DNA from: Microbulbifer sp. GL-2
GTDB taxonomy: Bacteria > Pseudomonadota > Gammaproteobacteria > Pseudomonadales > Cellvibrionaceae
Length of the DNA: 64,000 bases
Reading direction: 5' to 3'
NCBI RefSeq assembly: GCF_007183175.1
Contig: NZ_AP019807.1
Coordinates: 2,972,001-3,036,000, forward strand
Position 1 is the first letter of the stretch. The number at the start of each line of letters is the position of its first letter. The notes under the pieces are model-generated. The model was not told where the DNA came from and made no database searches. It saw nothing but the letters and a program-made list of their open reading frames with translations. This document shows positions 46,187 through 55,316 of this stretch, piece after piece. Made by a program: the position numbers and the translations under genes.

Positions 46187-46840
46187 ATGAGTCGTATTTT
46201 ATACACTGGTACAAAAAACGCTTCCAGTTGGGCATTTCGTGCCTGGCTCTCTTTAAGAGAGTTGGATGTTGAGTTTGAAGAGCGAGTAGTGGATATACGA
46301 ACCCCACAGCGATTTGAAAACCTGCAGAGAATCGGCGAAATATCACCATCAGCATCGGTGCCAGTTTTGATTGATGGCAATAGCGTAATTTTTGACTCTT
46401 TGGCGATAATGGAATATGCCAATGAAATTGGCACTGGCAGCTTGTTGCCATCAGATCCACTATCAAAAGCCAGGGTGCGCTCCTTCCTGAGCTGGCAGCA
46501 TGCTGGCTTATCGGGCCTCTGTCCCCGGCTTTCGTTTGAAAGTGCCTTTTATCCGGATAAACGAGATATGACAACTGATGAGCAAAAGGATGCCGATCGG
46601 TTGTTTTCCATCTGGGAGAATGAACTGGAATCTAGTAGCGGATCTTATTTATGTGGAGCCTTGTCCTTGGCAGATCTGGTATTTGTACCCACAATAATCA
46701 GGATATATGCACATTCTCCCCAAATAGCAACTTGGCCTCTCACACAACAGTGGATTAAGAGACTTCTGGCCAGGGAGAGTGTTGAGGAGTGGATGTCCAC
46801 GGCCAGATCCTTGCCGCCAGTAATCCTGGAGGACTATTAG
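46187..46840 (+). CDS. Glutathione S-transferase family protein
   Basis: A 217-residue cytoplasmic protein with a thioredoxin-like N-terminal domain (residues 1-82) and an all-helical C-terminal domain. Family features are LYTGTKNASSWAFRAWLSL at the start, the cis-proline region SASVPVLIDG, and the glutathione gamma-glutamyl-binding segment VIFDSLAIMEYANE. The catalytic position near residue 12 is serine rather than tyrosine, which suits the Zeta/Beta-like or YfcF-like types. The ATG at 46187 has GGGGAG upstream. Its substrate is unknown. It stands alone between AT-rich spacers. Confidence 0.85.
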   Translation: MSRILYTGTKNASSWAFRAWLSLRELDVEFEERVVDIRTPQRFENLQRIGEISPSASVPVLIDGNSVIFDSLAIMEYANEIGTGSLLPSDPLSKARVRSFLSWQHAGLSGLCPRLSFESAFYPDKRDMTTDEQKDADRLFSIWENELESSSGSYLCGALSLADLVFVPTIIRIYAHSPQIATWPLTQQWIKRLLARESVEEWMSTARSLPPVILEDY

Positions 46841-47166
46841 GTACTGTCCGAATCTTGGATGTCCGTAATTTAGCATTGAAGTGGTTAATCTTACTCATAA
46901 TGGCAGGAAGTAGGACATGTGCCAGTCATACCTACCGTGGCGATAATCTGGCACTTGAGTTGCTACTTGCTACCTTCTGTCTGTTGATGGCGTATATAGC
47001 TTGCTAAAAGAAGGATGCCACGTACTTTTTGCAGGAAATCCCTCAAATGCGAACCTATAGAATTTCAATGGCAAAAAGGCGACTAAAATAACCAGGGATA
47101 TAGAGGAGGCCAGCTCGATGGATTTGGGTGGCCAATATAAAAATATTAAGGATAATCATTGGAACA
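46841..47166. other. Intergenic spacer
   Basis: About 325 bases. A frame at 46789-47007 overlaps the GST gene and has no independent support. I see no RNA gene or repeat. Confidence 0.45.
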
Positions 47167-47718
47167 ATGAAAATACCAGCCTTGATTCTAGCCTTTATCT
47201 TCAGTCATTGCGTGCAGGCTTCTTGTCAACTGGAGGAGTATGAGCGATTCTTGAATACACAAAGCCTGGTGATGTTGGAAGCTTCCGTAAAACTATTCGA
47301 AGACGATAAAGATAAGTTTAAGACAATTAAACCGTTTGTAAAAATGGAAGTCAGAAATAACAAGCTCAAGGTTTATATCGCAAGGAAACTGAGTGAATTA
47401 AATCCGGAGGTATTGAATCTCACCGGACCGATTGCGAACCTGGTGCCCAGTGTATCGGTACAAATAATGCCAGATGGATCTATACGGGATAAAGTGGATC
47501 TGGCGATGTCTGCTGACTCATTTTACCGTCAGGAAAAGGCTGCAATGAAACCGGTTGAACAGTTGTACCTGTATCATGAGGGTATGACAGAAAAAGATAA
47601 AAAACGCTTCCTTATCGCCAGAAATTCACTGAGTAAGCATATGGAAACCAATGAGCAGTTCGTGTTTATGAAGAGAGCTTTTACCACATCGCTCGAAAGT
47701 GTTTGCCCTGTTGATTAA
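47167..47718 (+). CDS. Exported protein of unknown function
   Basis: A 183-residue hypothetical protein with a signal peptide, MKIPALILAFIFSHCVQA, and a cleavage site before SCQLEEYE. The mature part is charged and probably mostly helical, with Cys at the start and near the end (ESVCPVD), possibly linked. I recognise no motif; MEVRNNKLKVYIARKL and EKDKKRFLIARNSLSKH stand out as basic segments. An earlier in-frame start at 47128 would place 13 residues before the signal and lacks a clear ribosome site. YnfA follows 50 bases downstream in the same direction. Confidence 0.66.
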   Translation: MKIPALILAFIFSHCVQASCQLEEYERFLNTQSLVMLEASVKLFEDDKDKFKTIKPFVKMEVRNNKLKVYIARKLSELNPEVLNLTGPIANLVPSVSVQIMPDGSIRDKVDLAMSADSFYRQEKAAMKPVEQLYLYHEGMTEKDKKRFLIARNSLSKHMETNEQFVFMKRAFTTSLESVCPVD

Positions 47719-47768
47719 CGAGCCCAATTGAATTCATAACAGGTGGGGAAGGTAGTGGGTTCTCAGTA

Positions 47769-48104
47769 ATGTTTGAATTGAAAACAATAGCTTTATTCTT
47801 CATTACTGCACTAGCTGAGATTGCCGGCTGTTATCTTCCCTATCTTTGGATCAAGCATGGAATGAGTGCCTGGCTTTTACTGCCTGGTGGCATTAGTCTC
47901 GCTTTGTTTGTTTGGCTGTTAACGCTTCATCCTACTGCTGCTGGGCGAGTTTATGCAGCTTACGGTGGTATTTATATCTTTACATCAATTATGTGGTTAT
48001 GGCTGGTGAATGGCGTCAAGCCCACTGTGTGGGATATAACTGGTGCCTGTATTGCCGTAATTGGCATGTCAATAATTATGTTTTCACCGCGGCAAATGGA
48101 ATAG
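47769..48104 (+). CDS. ynfA: YnfA/UPF0060 family small membrane protein
   Basis: A 111-residue four-helix inner-membrane protein of the small multidrug resistance-like UPF0060 family. Family marks are ALFFITALAEIAGCYLPYLW at the N-terminus with the conserved glutamate, PTAAGRVYAAYGGIYIF in the middle, and a segment with VKPTVWDITGACIAVIGM at the end. Length and topology match YnfA. The family is linked with drug and antiseptic efflux in some enterobacteria. The ATG at 47769 is well placed behind a spacer after the exported unknown. Confidence 0.92.
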   Translation: MFELKTIALFFITALAEIAGCYLPYLWIKHGMSAWLLLPGGISLALFVWLLTLHPTAAGRVYAAYGGIYIFTSIMWLWLVNGVKPTVWDITGACIAVIGMSIIMFSPRQME

Positions 48105-49203
48105 ATATAACTTAGTTGAGTATACCATTACCACGGTTAATAAGAAAATATTAGCATCTGTTAAATAATAGTTTTTAAATCATTTTTACTACTACCATTA
48201 GTTTACTTAAGCAGGCTTTACTGTGTAGATAATGATTGTATTGTGTGTGATTTGTCGCAATAGGCTCTGTGGAAAGTAAGAAATCTGTAGGCTTACAGTT
48301 GGTGATTTTCGGTGTGATAGAGTCTTGTTGAATAAGAGCTTTTGTGGGTTTATCCAGTTTGGCGTAATAATTATCTTTCTGCCATATTTGTTGAAGTGTT
48401 TAACCTGGTGTGAATGTATGCCGCTTCATTATTATCAATAAAGACTGGTATTGTCCCGGTGTGAGTTACAGGTTGTGATCATTAATGTGATTCTGCTTTC
48501 ATGCAGATTGGGCATTGGTTGCTTTTGGTACAATGGTTCAGGTTGTATTTTTTGAAATATCAGTTGCTGGCAGATATAGCTTTAATAGGTTGCTCATCTC
48601 CAGCAGTACTACATTCTAATGGGTTTAAGGCTATGCCATTTGGTTGTTCAAGGTTGGATTGAAAATATAAATGTAAAAGATGCATGCATGTGGTTTTCTT
48701 GCCTATATGGAAATTTTTTTCGGATATCTGGTGCTTGATCTGTTGGTGTGAGTTTTTTGTTGTTTGAGTTGGAATTTTTGTGGATTTTGAAGGTTCAGGA
48801 AAATCTTAGCTTAATTAGTTCTTTCTATGTCGAAGTCGCCTGAATGATTTTTAATAAATTTTCCACTTCACTCTAGGTGTTTCTTTTTTACTGTTAACTT
48901 CAGATCCGTTTGATCTTTTTTATTCCTTCGGTAGAAGATTTTCTGATGTTCTTATAATTATTTTTAGCTTTCCTATTCCTGTTGGCTGGGGCATTCTACC
49001 GGCTTGGGCTATCGGTAAAATGGTTGCTGTTTATAGGGATGTCTGTTGGGGAGGTTAAATATTTTAACCACCTATAACATATGCCATTTTGTTATTTGTT
49101 TTGGGAATAATTTCCTATGGCCCTTTTCCAGACCTAGGTCAAACTCTCCTTGGCTTTGGGTGTACTCTCCTTTGAAACAATCAATAAATGAAGGGAATCT
49201 AAT
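48105..49203. other. 1.1-kb AT-rich region without a gene
   Basis: Low-GC DNA with many short T/A runs and stop codons in all frames. I recognise no gene, RNA, repeat array or IS end. The last 30 bases carry the GAAGGGAA-type ribosome site of the beta-helix protein gene. Confidence 0.5.
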
Positions 49204-50016
49204 ATGAAAAATGTAAGTGTTAATCCAATAAAAGCAGTACTTCTCGCCGTTGCGGGAGCCGCCAGCATTTCGGTATCGGGTGTGGCTTCAGCTGTCAGCT
49301 GTGGTGATGTCCTCACTAGTCCAACTGTCCTGTCAGGGGATATTCCCGCATGTGCTATTAATCCTGCAGTAACGTTAAAAGAAGGTGCCAGTCTGGATTT
49401 AAATGGTTATACCATTAGTTGTGATACCCCCGTTGGAATCGGAGTAAGGCTAGTTGGGGCAGGCAGGGTTCTTGAAGATACTGCTGGTGGTGGAAGTATT
49501 GAAGGCTGTGCCACCGGAGTATCGGCTGAAGGTGATGGAGGCCACTTAATTACAGGTATAAGCACCACTGCTAATAGTTTGTCCGGAGTTACCCTCTGGA
49601 GCGCAGGCAATACCTTGGAGGCCTCTTACGCAAATGGTAATACTGGCATGGGAATCCGGTTGATGGGTGATGGAAGCCAGGTGAGAACTACCGAGGCGAC
49701 TGGTAATTCCCTGATGGGAGTCAAAGTTGTTGGGAATAACTCATTACTGAGGCTGAATGATACCAGCTCTAATTCAGCTAGTGGCATAGTAGTTGCCGAA
49801 GGAAATGGCGGTATAATTGCTGATAACATATCAACGGCTAATGGTGTAAATGGAATAATGATGCAGGCGTTTGGCCAGACTGGGTGGCTCATTATAAGTA
49901 ATGATGCAGCAGGCAATGCTGGAAATGACTTGATGGATCAGAATGTTCCTCCATGCACTGGCAGTGTTTGGGCGCTTAATACTTTCGATAATGCGAATGA
50001 TGCCTGTATCCAATAG
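49204..50016 (+). CDS. Secreted right-handed beta-helix repeat protein
   Basis: A 270-residue exported protein. A signal peptide (MKNVSVNPIKAVLLAVAGAA and on to VASA) precedes a cysteine-containing head (SCGDVLTSPTVLSGDIPACA), then LDLNGYTISCDTPVGIGV, the usual entry of a parallel beta-helix. Short repeats of about 21-24 residues follow (GVTLWSAGNTLEASYANGNT, GIRLMGDGSQVRTTEATGN, GVKVVGNNSLLRLNDTSSNS, GIVVAEGNGGIIADNISTAN). These build a pectate-lyase-like helix (NosD/PbH1 type), often acting on or binding polysaccharide; no catalytic residues are identified. A capping segment with Cys pairs ends it. It lies in an AT-rich surface-protein cluster. Confidence 0.8.
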   Translation: MKNVSVNPIKAVLLAVAGAASISVSGVASAVSCGDVLTSPTVLSGDIPACAINPAVTLKEGASLDLNGYTISCDTPVGIGVRLVGAGRVLEDTAGGGSIEGCATGVSAEGDGGHLITGISTTANSLSGVTLWSAGNTLEASYANGNTGMGIRLMGDGSQVRTTEATGNSLMGVKVVGNNSLLRLNDTSSNSASGIVVAEGNGGIIADNISTANGVNGIMMQAFGQTGWLIISNDAAGNAGNDLMDQNVPPCTGSVWALNTFDNANDACIQ

Positions 50017-50788
50017 AAGTAAAATCTGACTTTTGGGTGGACCTATATATCCAAGATGTGTTTGATATGTAGGTCCATTACATGAACTGGTGCACCCCTA
50101 AAGGTTTGTAATCCTCAGAAAGTTAACAGTGTTAATTTTCTTTGAAAAATTTGGGACTTGAATGGGAGTTCAGTTCTATTTTAGTTGGAATATGTTTTTT
50201 AAAGTGGAAAATTTTATGGGTCCTCTGGTGAGTGGGTAGTGTTCTCAATATTATGATTTTTCTCAAAATAATCAAGATTATATGTGGTAGTGATTTTTCA
50301 TATTTTTTAACAAGATTTACGTTGTAAATAGTCAGGCCTTATTATGACTCTGTTCGTCATATCATTAATTTCTTTACGGTTGTTTTTTTGGCCGGCTGGA
50401 CGTGTATTAGTCTCATATTTTGTGCTTTCATTGTTTTGCATAATTGAGTCATAAAGCTCTCTCTTTCCTTTTTTACATCTAACTAGGTCTTTTTTCCTAT
50501 TTTTTCAGTGCTTATGTCCTATTGCGAAAGTGCTGCCTGACTACAAAACTCATCACTGCATCAGGCTGTGGATTTAGATAAGAAGTAACCGGTTGTGTGT
50601 TTCTAGTGTGAGGAAATTTACAAGGATAGTTGCCGAAGTATCGGTATAATTTTCATTGGGTATTGCACGGAAATTTCAGTAGAATTTGGTGTTTGCTTTT
50701 AATGCTATGGCATGATGTTAGTTTTGTTCATCTTTTAAGCAGTATAAGAAGTTTAATTTCGCTAATTTCATATTTTAAGGAGATAAAT
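50017..50788. other. AT-rich spacer with one hairpin
   Basis: About 770 bases before the curlin-like gene. TGGACCTA / TAGGTCCA at 50038-50045 and 50070-50077 forms an 8-bp hairpin behind the beta-helix gene, without a T tract, a weak terminator candidate. An in-frame extension of the next gene begins at 50630 but has no signal or ribosome site. No other feature seen. Confidence 0.45.
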
Positions 50789-51679
50789 GTGAAAAGATGT
50801 ACCCCCATAGCAGCAGCAGTTTTGTTTGCTATCGCCAGCCAAGGTGTTTTCGCTGACAATAATTTTGCTGGTCTCAGTCAAATGGGTGATAACCATGCAG
50901 CTACAGCGCTCCAGGGAGATCCAACTGTATCTTTTAGTTCGATCTGGCAAACCCAGTCTGGCTCTACAAACACTGCTTTTGCTCAGCAAATAAACTCCAC
51001 AACGTTGAGTGCAATACTGCAAACGCAGGCTGGGTTTTCAAATAACGCTTTCGCTATACAGAGCTTTGCCGGTCCTGGAGCTTTAAGTACCATTTTTCAA
51101 GATGGTACAAGTAATGGTGCTACTACAGTGCAGACCAGTGTCAGTGCGACAAGTGCCGAAATCAATCAGTTTAATGTAATGAATACGGCAGCTGTTACTC
51201 AGACAATAACATCCTTGGGAACTTCTGCATTAATCAATCAAACTGGTACGTCAAACTCTGCAACGGTAGGTCAGTCTATTGCTGCAGCTACAACTGCGAT
51301 TGTTGCTCAAGAAGGCGATGGAAACTTCGCGGTTGTTATTCAAGCTAATACTAGTAATAATTTTCTCCAGGCAAGCCAGCGAGGAAGTAACAATGTTTTA
51401 GGTGCCTCACAAACTGGTTTTGGCCATATTGCCAACATCAGTCAAGAGCAAGAAGGTAACTTCCTAGTTTATGCTCAAGCAGGTGTATCGAATGTTGCCA
51501 GTAGCACACAAATTGGAACAACTAATACCGGACAATTGAATCAGTCAGGTAGTTTCAATACGGCCACTACTTTTCAGCGTGGGTTATTAAATGATTTTGT
51601 TTTATCCCAGGCTGGAATAGCAGATGTTGCCACTGTTTTCCAGGATGGCAATAATCATAGTGCTGTAATTTTCCAGTAA
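50789..51679 (+). CDS. Curlin-repeat exported protein (candidate functional amyloid)
   Basis: A 296-residue protein with repeated curlin-like units. The start is GTG at 50789, fixed by an AAGGAG ribosome site 8 bases before it; the ATG one base pair shifted earlier is followed at once by TGA. A signal peptide (VKRCTPIAAAVLFAIASQGV, cut after FA) is followed by about twelve repeats of some 22 residues with the Q-x-G-x-x-N-x-A-x3-Q pattern, such as QTQSGSTNTAFAQQ and QDGNNHSAVIFQ. This is the motif of curli subunits CsgA/CsgB, which assemble as extracellular amyloid. No csgC/E/F/G gene is nearby, so export would depend on genes elsewhere. It could also be a minor or distant relative. Confidence 0.78.
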   Translation: MKRCTPIAAAVLFAIASQGVFADNNFAGLSQMGDNHAATALQGDPTVSFSSIWQTQSGSTNTAFAQQINSTTLSAILQTQAGFSNNAFAIQSFAGPGALSTIFQDGTSNGATTVQTSVSATSAEINQFNVMNTAAVTQTITSLGTSALINQTGTSNSATVGQSIAAATTAIVAQEGDGNFAVVIQANTSNNFLQASQRGSNNVLGASQTGFGHIANISQEQEGNFLVYAQAGVSNVASSTQIGTTNTGQLNQSGSFNTATTFQRGLLNDFVLSQAGIADVATVFQDGNNHSAVIFQ

Positions 51680-51789
51680 AATTTTTCATCACTTGGAATC
51701 TCCCAGTAAGTGTATTTTAATTACTGGGAGAGATTTTTATAAAAGGCGTCCTTTGATAACTTGTATTTAACTCTGAAGCGCACCACCCT

Positions 51790-52491
51790 TTAGGTTGAGG
51801 AGATAACTGTATATTCTCCCAATATCTGCCGAGGGCTTTTATAGCTCAAAGTTTTCCTGGGGCGATTATTTAAACGTTCAACAGCCAAAACAACTTCTTT
51901 TTGATTCACAAACTTGAAGTCAGTATTTTTCGGAAAGTGCTGGCGCAGCAGACCGTTTGTGTTCTCGTTTAGGCCTCTCTCCCAAGAGACATACGGATGT
52001 TCAAACTAGACTTAAGAATCCAGAGCCCCTCTAATCTTCTCATGTAAAGTAAATTCTTTGCCATTATCGGCGATAATAGTAAGTGCTAAATGTTTATACA
52101 GTTCAAGTAGTACAATTGCAGCCTGAGTGACCAGATTTTCCGTCTTGCGTGCAATCTGCTTAGAGAGAGTAAACTTGCTCTTCCAATCTACAACGGTGAC
52201 CAGATCACCGCTTTGACTTTTACTTATAACGGTAACAATTTCCCAGTCTCCTATGCGAGATTTATTATCTATAAATTGTGGTAGCTGTTCGATGCTGATG
52301 ATGGCCTTAATGTTCCTCTGAGTTGATTTTCCATTGGCTCGCTTGTTGTAGGATCTATCCCTGTATCATAAATTCTCGTACAAATTTCCACTTCGCTGCT
52401 TATCAGTCAAGACATACAGGTAATTGGTTTCTTGGCTGATTGGCAAGTTTTACTCCTGCTTTAGCCAGCCGGAAATCTCCCCTGGGCTCCA
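51790..52491 (-). pseudogene. IS30-family transposase pseudogene
   Basis: Read on the minus strand in one frame, the translation is clearly an IS30-type transposase: WSPGEISGWLKQE, QETNYLYVLTDKQ, SRIGDWE, the second catalytic region ADNGKEFT, then YVSWERGLNENTNGLLRQHF and LNNRPRKTLSYKSPRQIL. The frame is broken by at least four in-frame stops (TAA after WLKQE, TGA after YENL, then TAA and TAG after ALDS), with no frameshift. The segment after GDWE reads IVTVIS, so the first catalytic Asp of the DDE triad is gone. The N-terminal HTH is not recognised. The copy is inactive. Terminal inverted repeats were not found by eye. Confidence 0.85.
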
Positions 52492-52680
52492 CCTTTTTCG
52501 ATACTAGTGTTTGAACCTATGGCTTAATCCGTGCTGAATTAAAGGAGGTGTGGAAATATCGAAGTTGGCTTTGGTTTGAGGGAAATAGTTGCCAGATTGA
52601 AGTGGCAGGCCGACATAGGCTGGAGGTAAGAGGCTACAAAGAGAAGAAATCTGTAAATTCCGTTTCTTATTTTTAAAAAA

Positions 52681-52711
52681 AGTAATAGCCCTCTTTTCGA
52701 GGGCTATTACT
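52681..52711 (-). terminator. Intrinsic terminator of the TSP3 gene
   Basis: A 13-bp perfect stem AGTAATAGCCCTC / GAGGGCTATTACT (52681-52693 and 52699-52711) with a five-base loop, and an A run to the left that becomes the U tract on the minus strand. It lies 16 bases beyond the stop codon at 52728. Confidence 0.92.
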
Positions 52712-52727
52712 TTGCTAGTGAATCTAG

Positions 52728-55316
52728 CTATGGCTGTTGATCTATTGGTACCGCGCAGGCCAGGTAAACATCCAGCTTGTTATTGGTATAGCTCAGACCT
52801 TTCAGGCTCAGACGGATCTGGTCAAAATTTGCCTGGGTATTCGCCAGGAGCAGTCGATGATAGTGTGCGCCGTTGACCTTGAAGGGGGCGAGCATATAAC
52901 CGCTTGTCGTTTCGCCAGTGGCTACTCCGTCCAAATAGGTGCTGATAACAATGCTGTTCAGTTCGATCTCATCCAGTATAGAGTTACCGTTTTCTACCAA
53001 GAAGCCAATCATATAGCGGCCACTCTTGACGTTGTCATGGTTTATCTGGATATAGGCGCTACCGCCAGCTCCACTCACTATTTCCATCCTGGCAGCATCG
53101 GAGAGTATTCCATTGGCTACTTTGTCAATGGATATTACGGAACAACCATCGCAGGGTGCGGTTATGCCGCTGACCAATTCAGCGTCGACCCCATCCATAA
53201 CTTCAAGACCTTCGAAGGAAGTACAGGAAAGTGCATTGTCGAAGTCACAGACATTGCCTACGCCGTCGTTATCGGAATCCTCTTGGAGTGGGTTTATAGT
53301 TTGTGGGCAATTATCGATGTCATTCTCTACACCGTCATTGTCCACATCCGGGTCACAGGCATCGCCTAAGTTGTCACCGTCGGTATCGGTCTGATTTGGA
53401 TTTGGGATAGCGGCACAGTTGTCTACGGTATCATCAGAACCGTCGTTATCCTGGTCCTGATCACAGGCATCACCGACCCCATCGTTATCACTGTCTTCCT
53501 GTCCGCTATTTGGTATTGCCGGGCAGTTATCAGAGTTGTCGTCGACGCCGTCACCATCGGTATCATTATCGCAGGCATCGCCAGTGCCGTCGTTGTCGCT
53601 GTCGGTCTGGTCGTTTGGTGTGAAAGGGCAGTTGTCACTATTGTTGTCTACGCCATCTCCATCGCGGTCACTGTCACAGACATCGCCGATACTATCGCCA
53701 TCCTGGTCGGCTTGATCGGGATTGTAATCTGCCGGACAGTTATCCTCTCCATCATCATAGCCATCGTCGTCGCTGTCACTGTCGGCGTCACAAGCATCAC
53801 CAATGCCATCGCCATCCTGGTCTTCCTGCAGTGTATTGCTGACAAGTGGACAGTTATCAACATTATTTAATATGCCGTCACCATCAATGTCAGAATCGCA
53901 GGCATCGCCGATACTATCGCCATCAGTATCGGCTTGGTTAGCGTTGGGAGTAAGGCTGCAGTTATCGTTGACGTCAGCTACACCGTCATTGTCATCATCG
54001 GAATCGCAAATGTCTCCTTGAGCATCACCGTCGTTATCCGCTTGATCCTCGTTGGGGAGGTAGACACAGTTGTCGGCGTCATTATCGATAGTATCTCCGT
54101 CGAGATCGCTATCACAGGCGTCGCCGATAGAGTCACCATCCAGGTCTAACTGATCGGTGTTGGGTACATTGACACAGTTGTCGATGCTGTCTGGAATTAA
54201 GTCGCCATCACTATCGGTGTTGTCATCACAGGCATCACCGTAGCCATCGCCATCTGTGTCGGTCTGATCCTCATTGGGTTCCAGCGGGCAGTTATCGCTG
54301 TTATTTTCAATACCGTCATTGTCGCGGTCGCTGTCACAGATATCCCCGATGCCATCAGCGTCGGTATCAGTTTGGTCTTCATTGGCATCCGCGGGACAGT
54401 TGTCGGAGTCGTCGTCAATACCGTCAGCATCATCGTCACTATCGCAAGCATCGCCTTCACCATCGGAGTCGATATCGCCCTGATCGGGATTATTGATGGC
54501 GGGGCAGTTATCGGTACTGTTATCGACACCGTCATTGTCCCTATCTGAATCGCAGGCGTCGCCGATGCCATCGTTATCCAGATCTTCCTGGGTGGCGTTC
54601 GGGATTTCTGGGCAGTTGTCGGCATCGTTATTTACGCCATCGCCGTCTTTGTCATTGTCACAGGCATCACCAATGCCATCTCCATCGGCATCATCCTGGC
54701 CGGGATTAGCCGTGTGCGGGCAATTATCTGCGCCATCATCGAAGCCGTCATTGTCGCTATCGCTGTCGGCGTCACAGAGATCGCCAATTCCATCGCTATC
54801 CTGGTCGGCTTGATCTGGATTGGCTGTGTCCGGGCAATTGTCCAGGCTGTTGGTGTAGTCATCACCATCGCGATCGTTATCGCAGGCGTCGCCAACGCCA
54901 TCATTATCCATATCCCCCTGCCCATGGTTGGCATCAGCTGGGCAATTGTCGTTGTCATTTTCGATATTATCGCCATCGAGATCGTCATCACAGGCGTTGC
55001 CGATGCCATCGCTATCACTATCCGCCTGGTCTGAATTGGCTGTGAGAGGACAGTTGTCACCGGAGTCTGGAAAGGTGTCTCCGTCATCGTCACTATCACA
55101 GGCGTCTCCACTGCCATCTACATCCAGGTCCTCTTGGTCAGAGTTAGTGATGTTTGGGCAGTTGTCATCGCCATCGTTTATGCCGTCTCCATCAGTGTCG
55201 ATAGTACTGTCGCCGGGCAACAGATCCTCGGCAGCATTTCCCCTTCCGCCATCTGAGCCGCAAGCGCTCAAAAACAGCAGCGAAAAGAAAAATGCAATCA
55301 GCAGTATTTTTTGCAT
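52728..55316 (-). CDS. Lipoprotein with about 18 thrombospondin type 3 repeats
   Basis: An 862-residue surface or periplasmic lipoprotein. The signal MQKILLIAFFFSLLFLSAC places the lipid at residue 19. Residues about 40-690 are a chain of some eighteen units of about 36 residues with DNCP (or DNC) and DxDxDG elements, such as DSDGIGNACDDDLDGD. Each unit is a thrombospondin type 3 repeat that binds calcium. A non-repeated C-terminal region of about 160 residues starts at SCTSFEGLEVMDG and may be a beta-sandwich; it ends CAVPIDQQP. The ATG at 55316 has GGAG 9 bases upstream. The role is unknown: adhesion, spacing or biofilm matrix are likely guesses. Confidence 0.85.
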   Translation of the reverse strand: MQKILLIAFFFSLLFLSACGSDGGRGNAAEDLLPGDSTIDTDGDGINDGDDNCPNITNSDQEDLDVDGSGDACDSDDDGDTFPDSGDNCPLTANSDQADSDSDGIGNACDDDLDGDNIENDNDNCPADANHGQGDMDNDGVGDACDNDRDGDDYTNSLDNCPDTANPDQADQDSDGIGDLCDADSDSDNDGFDDGADNCPHTANPGQDDADGDGIGDACDNDKDGDGVNNDADNCPEIPNATQEDLDNDGIGDACDSDRDNDGVDNSTDNCPAINNPDQGDIDSDGEGDACDSDDDADGIDDDSDNCPADANEDQTDTDADGIGDICDSDRDNDGIENNSDNCPLEPNEDQTDTDGDGYGDACDDNTDSDGDLIPDSIDNCVNVPNTDQLDLDGDSIGDACDSDLDGDTIDNDADNCVYLPNEDQADNDGDAQGDICDSDDDNDGVADVNDNCSLTPNANQADTDGDSIGDACDSDIDGDGILNNVDNCPLVSNTLQEDQDGDGIGDACDADSDSDDDGYDDGEDNCPADYNPDQADQDGDSIGDVCDSDRDGDGVDNNSDNCPFTPNDQTDSDNDGTGDACDNDTDGDGVDDNSDNCPAIPNSGQEDSDNDGVGDACDQDQDNDGSDDTVDNCAAIPNPNQTDTDGDNLGDACDPDVDNDGVENDIDNCPQTINPLQEDSDNDGVGNVCDFDNALSCTSFEGLEVMDGVDAELVSGITAPCDGCSVISIDKVANGILSDAARMEIVSGAGGSAYIQINHDNVKSGRYMIGFLVENGNSILDEIELNSIVISTYLDGVATGETTSGYMLAPFKVNGAHYHRLLLANTQANFDQIRLSLKGLSYTNNKLDVYLACAVPIDQQP
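53245..55196 (-). repeat. Coding tandem repeat, thrombospondin type 3 units
   Basis: About 18 diverged tandem units near 108 bp each, coding for the DNCP-DxDxDG pattern. The units vary in their connecting residues but keep spacing, so slippage would add or remove whole calcium-binding modules without loss of frame. Confidence 0.85.

Noticed and set aside
53245..55196. A CRISPR-like array
   Set aside because: The repeats are about 108 bp, coding, diverged and without unique spacers; they encode calcium-binding units.
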